This document shows, one piece after another, positions 34,059-42,229 of a stretch of 64,000 nucleotides of DNA. Position numbers and translations under genes: made by a program. The notes below the pieces were generated by a model. That model worked only from the letters and a program-made list of their open reading frames with translations, searched no databases and was not told where the DNA came from. Position 1 is the stretch's first letter, and every line of letters starts with the position of its first letter. This stretch comes from Bradyrhizobium yuanmingense (GTDB taxonomy: Bacteria > Pseudomonadota > Alphaproteobacteria > Rhizobiales > Xanthobacteraceae). The stretch spans positions 62,001 through 126,000 of the forward strand of contig NZ_FMAE01000005.1 of assembly GCF_900094575.1 (NCBI RefSeq), given 5' to 3'.

Positions 34059-34511
34059 CTAATCGTCCCAGGAAATGGTCACGCCGATGTCGCCGGGCAC
34101 GCCGCCCGGAAAATCGATGATCTGATAGGCGATGCGATAGCCGCGCGGTTTCAGGTAATCGGTCCAGAGCTGGAAGATCTCCTTGGGAATTCCGGTCAGG
34201 GTGTTCTCCCAGCCCTTCTCCATCTGATTGATGGCGCGGCCCTTGTCCGTGCAGAGCGAGTTGGGGAAGCGATAGACCAGCACTTCCGTGAGGCCGTTGC
34301 GCACCGCGCGCTGGATCACGGTCGAGGCGAGCTTGATCTTCTCCTCCTCGGTCTTGCCCGAGGGCTTGCTCAAGCGCTCGATCAAGGCGCGCTTCTCCGC
34401 CTCGGCCGCGGCGGCAAGGCGCACATATTCCTCCGCCTTTTCGGCTTCCTTGAGGGCGGCTTCCTTACGAATCTGGGCTGCGCTGGGGATGAGATCGTCT
34501 AGGCCGGGCAT
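34059..34511 (-). CDS. Hypothetical protein with N-terminal coiled coil (150 aa)
   Basis: A 150-residue soluble protein. Residues ~10-55 are an Ala/Glu/Lys-rich helix ('KEAEKAEEYVRLAAAAEAEK'), then an alpha/beta part with 'VIQRAVRNGLTEVLVYRFPN' and a hydrophobic end 'GDIGVTISWDD'. I do not recognise a named domain. The start is ATG 34511 behind CAGGAG; an ATG at 34538 in frame is weaker. It is the first gene of a two-gene operon with PPK2, downstream of the FixK box at 34581. Confidence 0.7.
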   Translation of the reverse strand: MPGLDDLIPSAAQIRKEAALKEAEKAEEYVRLAAAAEAEKRALIERLSKPSGKTEEEKIKLASTVIQRAVRNGLTEVLVYRFPNSLCTDKGRAINQMEKGWENTLTGIPKEIFQLWTDYLKPRGYRIAYQIIDFPGGVPGDIGVTISWDD

Positions 34512-34580
34512 GGCGGGCGGCTCCTGATGGTTGTCCAATCAGCATGCGGCTGACGCTAGGGTTGGCACTGACGTGTTCCC

Positions 34581-34594
34581 TTGACTCAAATCAA
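34581..34594. promoter_or_regulatory. FixK/FNR-type box in a divergent promoter
   Basis: TTGACTCAAATCAA, centred 67 bp before the TTG start of the DUF3302-like gene (plus) and 76 bp before the 150-residue gene of the PPK2 operon (minus). Confidence 0.7.
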
Positions 34595-34654
34595 ACAAAC
34601 GCGAACATACCCGAACACAGTGCCGCCCATGGACGTTTTGACCGGGAGAGACGT

Positions 34655-35101
34655 TTGAGCGAGCAGCTTCATCCGATGGCACCGCATCATCTGCCGTTTT
34701 ATCTCGCACCGGGGAGCGGGACCGATACGCTGATGGTGGTGATGGGCGTATTCCTGATCGGGGCCGTGCTCTGGGTCGGCACGCTCTACTGGAAACTGCA
34801 CAGCCTGCCCGAGCGGATGGCGCACAAAACGCATAAACTGCAGTTCGAGTTAGTCGCCGTGCTCGGCCTGATCTCGCTGTTCACGCACATGCACATCTTC
34901 TGGATCGCCGGACTGCTCCTCGCAATGATCGATCTTCCGGATTTCGGCACGCCGCTGCGCAGCATTGCCGGGTCCGTCGAGAAGATCGCCGACGCGACGC
35001 CGGCCTCCGATGCGGAGGAAGTCCAGGCTGAGGCGGCCGTCGCACCGCCCCCCGCGGACAAGCCGGGACCCGCCAAGGAGAAGGAGCGCAGTCATGCTTG
35101 A
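34655..35101 (+). CDS. Small inner-membrane protein, YiaW/DUF3302-like
   Basis: A 148-residue protein with two membrane helices (about residues 27-45 and 68-90) separated by a basic loop 'LPERMAHKTHKLQFELV', then an Ala/Glu/Pro-rich cytoplasmic tail. Size, helix pattern and position directly before an HlyD-type gene match the E. coli yiaW-yiaV pair. The start is TTG 34655 preceded by GGGAGAG; ATG 34676 is an alternative. It overlaps the adaptor gene by 8 bp. The DUF3302 assignment rests on pattern and context, so it is moderate. Confidence 0.6.
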   Translation: MSEQLHPMAPHHLPFYLAPGSGTDTLMVVMGVFLIGAVLWVGTLYWKLHSLPERMAHKTHKLQFELVAVLGLISLFTHMHIFWIAGLLLAMIDLPDFGTPLRSIAGSVEKIADATPASDAEEVQAEAAVAPPPADKPGPAKEKERSHA

Positions 35102-36329
35102 GCTGCTGATCTGCTCCCTCGTCACGATCCTTCCGGACTACCTGTACCGCCGCTACGCCCAGGGCAAGCGCTTCGGGAAGGAAATCACCTTCTTCTCGGT
35201 CTGGTACGAGCTGCGCTGGGGCATCACCGCCTGCCTGATGCTGACGGTGTCGCTCATCACCATGATCTTCTACTTCCATCCGGCGACATCGTCGGCGACG
35301 CTGTACTTCCGCACCGTGCCAATTCTGCCCGAAGGCTCGGGCCGTGTTGCCGAGGTCAAAGTCGGCTTCACCGCGCCCGTCAAACAGGGCGATGTGCTGT
35401 TCACGCTCGATAGCTCGAAGCAAAAGGCTGCGGTCGAGACCGCCAAGCGGAAGGTGGCAGAAGTCGATGCCGCCATGCAGACGGCGCAGGCCGACGTGGT
35501 CAAGGCCGAGGCGCAGCTCGGCGAAGCGAGGGCCAACTACCAGCAGGCCAAAGACGAGCTCGAGGTCAAGACCGAGCTCCAGCGCCGCAATCCCGGCATC
35601 GTTCCACAGCGTGACATCGACAAGCTCCAGGTGCTGGTCGATCAGCGACAGTCCGGCATCGACGCCGCGACGGCGGCGAAGCAGTCAGTGTCCTTGCAGG
35701 TCTCGGCTCTGCTGCCGGCCCAGAAGGCCAGCGCCGAAGCCGCGCTCGACCAGGCGCAGGTCGATCTCGACAAGACTTTCGTACGCGCCGGCGTCGACGG
35801 GCGCGTCGAGCAGTTCCTGGTTCGCCCCGGCGATGTCGTCAACCAGCTGATGCGTCCGGCCGGTGTTCTCGTTCCGGAGGGCGCGGGCCGCAAGGCGCTC
35901 CAGGCCGGTTTCGGCCAGATCGAGGCGCAGGTCATGAAGACCGGCATGGTGGCGGAAGCGACCTGCATATCCAAACCCTGGGTCATCATCCCCATGGTGA
36001 TCACGACGGTGCAGGACTACATCGCGGCCGGGCAGTTTCGCACCGGAGAGCAGCTCATCGACCCGCAGAATGCCGTCCGTCCCGGCACGATCCTGGTTTT
36101 CCTGGAGCCGCTCTACAAGGGCGGTCTCGACGGTGTCACGCCGGGCTCGAGCTGCATCGTCAACGCCTACACCAGCAATCACGAGGAGATTTCGGCCAAG
36201 GACACCTCGACCAGCCGGAAGATCGCGCTGCACGTCGTCGACGGCGTCGGCCTCGTGCACGCGCTGCTGCTGCGGATCCAGGCGCTGTTGCTGCCGATCC
36301 AGACGCTCGTGCTGAGCGGCGGGCATTGA
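35094..36329 (+). CDS. HlyD-family secretion/efflux adaptor (YiaV/YibH-like)
   Basis: A 411-residue membrane-fusion-type protein. There is an N-terminal membrane anchor (~residues 40-62), the lipoyl half 'VAEVKVGFTAPVKQGDVLFT', a long coiled-coil hairpin (~residues 115-230, 'MQTAQADVVKAEAQLGEARA') and the return lipoyl half 'KTFVRAGVDGRVEQFLVRPG'. A hydrophobic C-terminal segment is unusual. No pump gene accompanies it; in the E. coli yiaWV and yibIH pairs likewise only a small membrane protein is present. It overlaps the upstream gene by 8 bp, so both belong to the unit driven from the box at 34581. Confidence 0.83.
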   Translation: MLELLICSLVTILPDYLYRRYAQGKRFGKEITFFSVWYELRWGITACLMLTVSLITMIFYFHPATSSATLYFRTVPILPEGSGRVAEVKVGFTAPVKQGDVLFTLDSSKQKAAVETAKRKVAEVDAAMQTAQADVVKAEAQLGEARANYQQAKDELEVKTELQRRNPGIVPQRDIDKLQVLVDQRQSGIDAATAAKQSVSLQVSALLPAQKASAEAALDQAQVDLDKTFVRAGVDGRVEQFLVRPGDVVNQLMRPAGVLVPEGAGRKALQAGFGQIEAQVMKTGMVAEATCISKPWVIIPMVITTVQDYIAAGQFRTGEQLIDPQNAVRPGTILVFLEPLYKGGLDGVTPGSSCIVNAYTSNHEEISAKDTSTSRKIALHVVDGVGLVHALLLRIQALLLPIQTLVLSGGH

Positions 36330-36547
36330 ACGAGAGAAGAGGACGGACGAGACGTGGTCTCCGAAAGTCGTCCTCGCCTGCCATTTCGGCCGCCGGCGCC
36401 TATTATGCGCCGTCCTGCGCGCAACTGGTGGACGCCTATGGCCGCGTCGTCACGCGCTGCTCAGGCCCGCGTCGGGGGCTGTCCGTATGGTGCGATTCCA
36501 GCTAGAATTGCCTGGAAAGCGGCTGGCCGTAAGCTGCGAGGTGCAGC

Positions 36548-38440
36548 ATGAGCGGGGGCGCGTGCAAAGACCGGGTGAAGCCACGGCTCGCTGCCGCGCT
36601 CCTCTGTCTCGGCCTGCTCGTGGCCGAGTGCCTGTTTGCTGGGCAAGCCGGTGCGGTCGAGCGGAGCCGGCGCGGAGAGCTTAAGCGCGTGCTGTTGCTG
36701 CATTCCTTCGGCCGCGAGTTTCGGCCATGGAGCGAGTATGCGCGCGACATCAAGGCCGAGCTCGAGCGGCAATCGCCCTGGCCACTGGATATCCAGGAGC
36801 ACGCGCTGCTCACCGCGCGCTTCAACAATCCGGGTCCCGAGGCGCCCTTCGTCGAGTATCTGCACTCGCTGTACCAGGGGGCGACGCCCGACATCGTCGT
36901 GAGCATCGGCGCGCCCGCCGCCCGATTTGCGCAGAAATACCGCGCTCGGCTGTTCCCCGATGCGCCGCTGATCTTGACCGCAGTCGAGCATCGACTGATC
37001 GATCGCGCCAATCTCGGCGACAACGATGTCGTCGTGGCTGTCCGCAACGATTTCGTCGCGGCCTTCGACAACATTCTTCAGGTCCTGCCCGATACAAAAT
37101 CGGTTGCGATCGTGGTCGGAGCTTCGCCGCTCGAGAGGTTTTGGACGGAGGAGCTGAAGCGGGAGCTGAAACCTTTTGCGGAGCGGATCGAACTCGTTTG
37201 GTACTCGGATTTGTCGTTCGAGGAGATCCTGAAGCGCTCATCGAAGCTCCCGTCTCACACCGCGCTGTTCTGGGGGCTGATGTCCGTCGATGCGGCCGGG
37301 GTGGTCTATGAGAGCGACTGGGCGCTGCGCAGCCTGCATGCCGTCGCGAACGCCCCGATCTTCTCCTACCAGGAGCCGTTCTTCGGCGAGAGCACGGTCG
37401 GGGGACCGATGCACTTGATTGGGGAAACGACGTCGCGGACCGTCAGCGCCGCGATCGGCATTCTCGGCGGCGCGAAACCGGCGAGCATCAATTATGAGCC
37501 GATCGCCTTCGCCGCGCCGCGTTACGACTGGCGGGAGCTGCAGCGCTGGGACATCAGCGAGAGTCGCCTGCCCAAGGGAAGCACCATCCTGTTTCGCGAG
37601 CCGAGTATCTGGCAGCGCTATCACTGGCAGATGCTGATGATCTCGGCCGTGTTCCTGATCCAGGCGGGACTCATCAGCGGGCTCCTGCACGAGCGTCGCC
37701 GGCGCCGCGTCGCCGAAGTCGAATCGCGTCAGCGGCTGGCGGAACTCGCCCACGTCAACCGCTACTCGGCAGTTGGCGAGCTGACCACATCGATCGCACA
37801 TGAACTGAACCAGCCACTCGGATCGATTCTGACCAATGCGGAGACTGCAGAGCTCATGCTCAGGGCCGCTCAGCCCGACCTTGTCGAGATTCAGCAGATC
37901 CTCGCCGACATCAGAAGGGACGACCAACGGGCGAGCGAGGTGATCCGTAGGCTGCGCAGCGTTCTGAAAAAGACCCCGTTTGAGGTCAAGCACATCGAGC
38001 TCAACGATACAGTGCGCGAAGCAATCGATCTGGTGAAGGCCCTCGCTCAGGGACGCCGGATCACGTTGAGCTATTTGCCGGCCCTGGCCGGCCTTCACGT
38101 CAAGGGAGATCCGGTCCAGCTTCAGCAGGTCATTCTCAACCTGATCATCAACGCGATGGATGCGATTTCCGATGCGGAGGCCGGAAAGCGGGAGGTCAGC
38201 GTCGCGACCCAGCTTGCCGGCAATCAGGCCGAAATCAGGATCGCCGACACCGGGCCCGGAATACCCGCCTCCGATCTCGCAAACCTGTTTGATCCGTTCT
38301 TCACGACCAAACCGCAAGGCATGGGCATGGGCCTTGCAATCGCCAGAACCATCGTCGAGGCCCATCACGGCACGATCGCTGCTGCGAACCAGCCTGCGGG
38401 CGGCGCACTGTTCACGATCAGGCTTCCGACCGCTCGCTGA
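36548..38440 (+). CDS. Sensor histidine kinase with periplasmic-binding-protein-like sensor domain
   Basis: A 630-residue membrane kinase. After an N-terminal signal/anchor (residues ~12-36), residues ~45-345 form a periplasmic domain resembling ABC_sub_bind proteins ('RVLLLHSFGREFRPWSEYAR', 'DIVVSIGAPAARFAQKY'). A second membrane helix (~359-380) leads to the kinase: His418 in 'TTSIAHELNQPLGSILTNAE', N box 'ILNLIINAMDAI', G1 'IADTGPGIP' and G2 'GMGMGLAIART'. All catalytic motifs are intact. No PAS domain and no adjacent response regulator gene are present; the nearest is the FixJ-like protein 13 kb away. ATG 36548 has GAGGTG in front. The ligand is unknown. Confidence 0.88.
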   Translation: MSGGACKDRVKPRLAAALLCLGLLVAECLFAGQAGAVERSRRGELKRVLLLHSFGREFRPWSEYARDIKAELERQSPWPLDIQEHALLTARFNNPGPEAPFVEYLHSLYQGATPDIVVSIGAPAARFAQKYRARLFPDAPLILTAVEHRLIDRANLGDNDVVVAVRNDFVAAFDNILQVLPDTKSVAIVVGASPLERFWTEELKRELKPFAERIELVWYSDLSFEEILKRSSKLPSHTALFWGLMSVDAAGVVYESDWALRSLHAVANAPIFSYQEPFFGESTVGGPMHLIGETTSRTVSAAIGILGGAKPASINYEPIAFAAPRYDWRELQRWDISESRLPKGSTILFREPSIWQRYHWQMLMISAVFLIQAGLISGLLHERRRRRVAEVESRQRLAELAHVNRYSAVGELTTSIAHELNQPLGSILTNAETAELMLRAAQPDLVEIQQILADIRRDDQRASEVIRRLRSVLKKTPFEVKHIELNDTVREAIDLVKALAQGRRITLSYLPALAGLHVKGDPVQLQQVILNLIINAMDAISDAEAGKREVSVATQLAGNQAEIRIADTGPGIPASDLANLFDPFFTTKPQGMGMGLAIARTIVEAHHGTIAAANQPAGGALFTIRLPTAR

Positions 38441-38452
38441 GCGGGCGGTATC

Positions 38453-38466
38453 TTGATCTTGATCAA
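38453..38466. promoter_or_regulatory. FixK/FNR-type box upstream of the binding-protein gene
   Basis: TTGATCTTGATCAA, centred 73 bp before ATG 38533 and 13 bp after the histidine kinase stop codon. Confidence 0.75.
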
Positions 38467-38532
38467 ACATCACGGCGCTGAAGCCGTTCTCTCTCGGTCG
38501 CATGACAAGTACGACGGGCGAGCGTGAGGCGT

Positions 38533-39513
38533 ATGAGACGTCGTGACTTCATGAGGCTGGTTGGTGCTGCCGCTGCATTGCCGGTCCTGGCGAAAGCCCA
38601 GGACCGAATGCCCGCCGTCGGCGTGCTGACGGGCAATGTCGTTGGTGATCCCGGCGCGCAAATGCGCGTGGAAGCCTTTCAGCAGGGTCTCACCGATCGA
38701 GGCTGGGTCGCCAACCAGAACTACCGCCTGGAGGTGCGCTGGCCGGGCCCCGATCCCGCGCGCCAGAAGTTGGAGGCGCTCGAGCTCGTCGCCGCGGCGC
38801 CGGACGTGCTGTTCTCGACCAGTACGGGATCAACACGTGCGCTGCGCGATGCAACGCAACGAATTCCGATCGTCTTCGTGGGGCTTTCCGATCCGGTAGG
38901 GACGGGCCTTGTCGCCAATCTGGCCCGGCCGGCCGGAAATTTGACCGGCTTTTCGCTTTATGAGCATTCGATGAGCGGGAAGTGGCTCGGCCTTTTGAAG
39001 GACATGGTGCCGGGGATGAGCCATGCGGCCCTGCTGTTCAATCCGGAATCGGCACCCTACGGACCGTTCTATGTTCAAGCGGCGCACCAGATGGAAAGCC
39101 GTCTCGGCCTCAAGATCGCCGGTGCGAGCGTTCGCAGCGGTCCGGAGATGGCGGGAGCGATCGAGACGGCGGCGCGCACAGGCGGCGGCCTCGTCGTGCT
39201 GCCGGATGGCGGCTTCTTCGGAACCCACAGCGCGATGGCCATTGCATTGCTGGCGCAGCGGCGCGTGCCCGCCATCTTCGCAGTCCGTTTCTACGCGTCG
39301 AATGGCGGGTTGATGTCGTATGGTGCAGATCTGACCCAGCAATTTCGTGATGGCGCCGGCTATGTCGACCGTCTCCTGCGCGGTGCCGATATCAGCACTC
39401 TTCCGGTGCAATTTGCCACCAGGTTTGAGTTCGTCATCAATATGAAGACGGCCAGGGCGCTCGGCCTGACGGTCCCGAGCCGGCTTCTGCTGGATGCCGA
39501 GCTGATCGAATGA
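38533..39513 (+). CDS. Solitary ABC-transporter substrate-binding protein (ABC_sub_bind / TrpX-like)
   Basis: A 326-residue exported protein beginning 'MRRRDFMRLVGAAAALPVLA', a twin-arginine-type signal. The mature part has the typical binding-protein folds: 'VEAFQQGLTDRGWVANQNY', 'RIPIVFVGLSDPVGTGLVAN', 'LARPAGNLTGFS' and 'IPAIFAVRF'-like segments ('VPAIFAVRFYASNGGLMSYG'). No permease or ATPase gene lies nearby, so it is an orphan component, or a ligand-presenting partner for the upstream histidine kinase whose sensor domain is of similar fold. ATG 38533 is chosen over GTG 38524. It has its own FixK box. Confidence 0.85.
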   Translation: MRRRDFMRLVGAAAALPVLAKAQDRMPAVGVLTGNVVGDPGAQMRVEAFQQGLTDRGWVANQNYRLEVRWPGPDPARQKLEALELVAAAPDVLFSTSTGSTRALRDATQRIPIVFVGLSDPVGTGLVANLARPAGNLTGFSLYEHSMSGKWLGLLKDMVPGMSHAALLFNPESAPYGPFYVQAAHQMESRLGLKIAGASVRSGPEMAGAIETAARTGGGLVVLPDGGFFGTHSAMAIALLAQRRVPAIFAVRFYASNGGLMSYGADLTQQFRDGAGYVDRLLRGADISTLPVQFATRFEFVINMKTARALGLTVPSRLLLDAELIE

Positions 39514-39556
39514 TAATCCGATCTTGCGCTGCGGCAGCCCCGACTGCCTCGTTTCG

Positions 39557-39570
39557 TTGATCTCGATCAA
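39557..39570. promoter_or_regulatory. FixK/FNR-type box upstream of the DUF3300 operon
   Basis: TTGATCTCGATCAA, centred 63 bp before ATG 39627. Confidence 0.75.
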
Positions 39571-39626
39571 CAAACGCCTGCGCCCCGGCTTGATCCTCCC
39601 GCACTCGAAGTCCCAGGGAGGATGTG

Positions 39627-41315
39627 ATGTTTCGTTGCGGCAAGACCCTGATGGCGCTGGCGCTGTTGATGGCAACTTCGGTCGCCGCAATGGCGCAGAC
39701 CCCAACGACGCCTGCAGCCCCGGCGCCGCAGGCGCAGCCTGCCAGCCCGCCCGCACCGGCGGCCGAGCTCCTGAAGCCCGAGCAGCTCGAGGCCCTCGTC
39801 GCGCCGATCGCGCTTTATCCGGACGAGTTGCTCGCCAATGTACTGGCCGCCTCGACCTATCCGCTGGAGGTGGTGCAGGCCGACCGCTGGCTGAAGGAGC
39901 GCAAGAGCCTGAAGGGCGATGCGCTGAAGACGGAAGTGGAAAAGCAGGGCTGGGACGACAGCGTCAAGGCGCTGGCCAGCACCGCCGATGTCCTCGCGAT
40001 GATGAGCGAGCAGCTCGACTGGACCAAGAAGCTGGGCGATGCCTTCCTCGCCCAGCAGCCCGACGTCATGGACGCGATCCAGCGTCTGCGCAACAAGGCC
40101 TATGACAACAAGAAGCTGGTGACGACCAAGCAGCAGAAGGTCAGCGTCCAGTCTCAGGAAGGCAAGCAGGTCGTCGTGATCCAGCAGGCCGATCCCGCGG
40201 CGATGTACGTGCCGTATTACGACCCGGCGACGGTCTACGGCAGCTGGCCCTATGCGGAGTATCCGCCCTATTATTGGGGCTACCCGTCTTATATCGGCGC
40301 CGGCGTGGTCGCGGCTGGCATCGCGTTCGGCACGGCCTGGGCGATCGGACGCTGGGGCAATTACTGGGGCGGCGGCTGCAACTGGGGCAACCGCAACGTC
40401 TATGTCAACCATCGCACCACGAACATCGGCAATGGCTGGCAGCACAATCCGGCGCATCGCGGCGGTGTGCGCTACAACAACAGCAATGTTCAGCAGCGCT
40501 TCGGCAACAACAATCTGAAGGCCGGCGTGTCGGACCGGATGGATTTCCGCGGCCGCGACGGCAACCAGGTGCTGCGCCCCGACCAGGGTGCCGGGGACCG
40601 GGCGGGAGATCGTGCGGGTGATCGCGGCGGTCCAGGAGATCGCGCAGGAGATCGCGCAGGGGATCGCGCCGGCAATCGTGGCGACCGTCCGGGCGCGGGC
40701 GATCGCCCCAGCGCAGGGACGCGCGACCGGCCTGGCGGCGGCGATCGTGCCGGTGCCGGTGATCGTGCCAAAGGTGCGACCAAGGGCGGTGGCGATCGCG
40801 CCAAGGCTGCGAACCGCGCCGGTGGCGGTGCGGCCAATCGTGGCGGCGGCAGTCGCGGCGGTGCCATGAACGTCTCCTCCGGCCGCTCGGCGGCTGCAGC
40901 ATCCGCGCGCGGCCGCGCCAGCATGGCGAGCATGCCGCGCGGTGGCGGCGGCGGACCAAGCTTTGCCGGCCGCGGCGGCGGTGGCGGAATGGCGATGCGT
41001 GGCGGCGGTGGGGGAGGCGGCTTCCGCGGCGGTGGCGGTGGTGGTCGGCGCTCGGATATCGCGCTCAAGCATGACATCGTCCTGCTCGGTCATCTCTCAA
41101 ACGGCCTTGGCTATTATCGCTTCAGCTATATCGGCAGCGACAAGGCTTATGTCGGCGTGATGGCGCAGGAGGTCGAGCAGGCGATGCCCGCTGCCGTGAC
41201 CCGCGGCAGCGACGGCTATCTGCGCGTCCATTACGAAAAACTCGGGCTGGCGTTCCGCACCTATCGCGACTGGCTCGCCGGCGGCGCGAAAATTCCTGCG
41301 GAGGTGATGCCATGA
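39627..41315 (+). CDS. DUF3300 exported protein with Gly/Asp/Arg repeats and Peptidase_S74-like C-terminus
   Basis: A 562-residue exported protein (signal peptide to about residue 26). Residues ~50-250 are DUF3300: 'QLEALVAPIALYPDELLANV', 'LAASTYPLEVVQADRWLKE', 'AMYVPYYDPATVYGSWPYAE'. Residues ~318-415 are low-complexity with many 'GDRAGDRAGDR'-type units, then Gly-rich runs. The last ~85 residues ('SDIALKHDIVLLGHL', 'NGLGYYRFSYIGSDKAYVGV', 'MAQEVEQAMPAAV', 'DGYLRVHYEKL') match the intramolecular chaperone (Peptidase_S74) domain of phage tail spikes, which trimerises and may self-cleave. The start is ATG 39627 with AGGGAGGA upstream. It overlaps the DUF2950 gene by 4 bp. Function unknown; an envelope or surface protein is likely. 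Confidence 0.83.
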   Translation: MFRCGKTLMALALLMATSVAAMAQTPTTPAAPAPQAQPASPPAPAAELLKPEQLEALVAPIALYPDELLANVLAASTYPLEVVQADRWLKERKSLKGDALKTEVEKQGWDDSVKALASTADVLAMMSEQLDWTKKLGDAFLAQQPDVMDAIQRLRNKAYDNKKLVTTKQQKVSVQSQEGKQVVVIQQADPAAMYVPYYDPATVYGSWPYAEYPPYYWGYPSYIGAGVVAAGIAFGTAWAIGRWGNYWGGGCNWGNRNVYVNHRTTNIGNGWQHNPAHRGGVRYNNSNVQQRFGNNNLKAGVSDRMDFRGRDGNQVLRPDQGAGDRAGDRAGDRGGPGDRAGDRAGDRAGNRGDRPGAGDRPSAGTRDRPGGGDRAGAGDRAKGATKGGGDRAKAANRAGGGAANRGGGSRGGAMNVSSGRSAAAASARGRASMASMPRGGGGGPSFAGRGGGGGMAMRGGGGGGGFRGGGGGGRRSDIALKHDIVLLGHLSNGLGYYRFSYIGSDKAYVGVMAQEVEQAMPAAVTRGSDGYLRVHYEKLGLAFRTYRDWLAGGAKIPAEVMP

Positions 41316-42229
41316 CCGGCATGAAATCGTTTAGCCGTGCGCTGATACCCGGCGTCCTCGCGCTCGCGCTGCTCGGATCGGCCTCTCTCGCACAGGAATC
41401 CTACAAGACACCGGAAGAGGCCGCATCTGCGCTCGCCGCCGCGGTCAAGAGCGGCCCGAAAGACATCTTGAAAGTGCTCGGCAGGAATGCGGAGGACATC
41501 GTGTCGTCCGGCGACGAGATTGCGGACAACGACATTCGGGCGCGTTTCACTGCGATGTACGACGCCAAGCACGGCATCAAGGCGGAGGGCAACAAGACCG
41601 CCACCTTGATGCTCGGGCCGGACGATTTTCCGTTTCCAATTCCGCTGGTCAACACCAGGACGGGTTGGGCGTTCGACACCGACGAGGGACGCATTGAGGT
41701 GCTGCGCCGTCGCATCGGCCGCAACGAGCTCGACGCGATCCAGACCGCGCTCGCCTTCGTCGACGCGCAAAACGAATATGCGGAAAAGGACCGCGGCGAG
41801 GGCGTCGGCGTCTACGCGCAGCGCATTGTCTCCTCGCCCGGCAAGAAGGACGGCCTGTTCTGGCGCGACGACAGCGATCCGAGTCCGCTCGGCGCGCTGG
41901 CGGCCGAAGCCTCGAAGGAGGGCTATCGCGGCGGCGATGTCGGCCCTGCACCCTATCACGGCTATTACTTCCGGATTCTGAAAGGGCAGGGGCGGGACGC
42001 ACCCGGCGGCGCGCTCAACTACGTCGTCAAGGGCAAGATGATCGGTGGCTTCGGCCTGATCGCCTGGCCCGCGGAGTACGGCAATTCGGGCGTGATGACC
42101 TTCCTGGTCAATCATGACGGCGTCGTCTATCAGAAGGATCTCGGCAAGCGCACGGCGTTCGTCGCCGAGCGCACAACGTTGTTCGATCCCGACGAGACCT
42201 GGAAGAAGGTCGATGCCGCAAAACCCTGA
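41312..42229 (+). CDS. DUF2950 family exported protein
   Basis: A 305-residue protein with a signal peptide ending 'GSASLAQE'. The mature sequence has DUF2950-type features: 'YKTPEEAASALAAAVKSGPK', 'NTRTGWAFDTDEGRIEVLRR', 'RRIGRNELDAIQTALAFVDA', 'APYHGYYFRILKGQG' and 'AWPAEYGNSGVMTFLVNHDG'. DUF2950 genes commonly sit beside DUF3300 genes, as here with an ATGA overlap, so the two probably act together in the periplasm or envelope. No enzymatic motif is evident. It is followed, with a 17-bp overlap, by the small exported protein gene, completing a three-gene operon under the box at 39557. Confidence 0.88.
   Translation: MTGMKSFSRALIPGVLALALLGSASLAQESYKTPEEAASALAAAVKSGPKDILKVLGRNAEDIVSSGDEIADNDIRARFTAMYDAKHGIKAEGNKTATLMLGPDDFPFPIPLVNTRTGWAFDTDEGRIEVLRRRIGRNELDAIQTALAFVDAQNEYAEKDRGEGVGVYAQRIVSSPGKKDGLFWRDDSDPSPLGALAAEASKEGYRGGDVGPAPYHGYYFRILKGQGRDAPGGALNYVVKGKMIGGFGLIAWPAEYGNSGVMTFLVNHDGVVYQKDLGKRTAFVAERTTLFDPDETWKKVDAAKP

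Noticed and set aside
36354..36551. Short plus-strand frame before the histidine kinase
   Set aside because: It ends just after the kinase start with no Shine-Dalgarno and has low-complexity Arg/Ala/Pro composition.
40590..40870. Short direct repeats resembling a CRISPR or minisatellite array
   Set aside because: They are in-frame codons for Gly-Asp-Arg-Ala units within the DUF3300 gene; there are no unique spacers of constant length.
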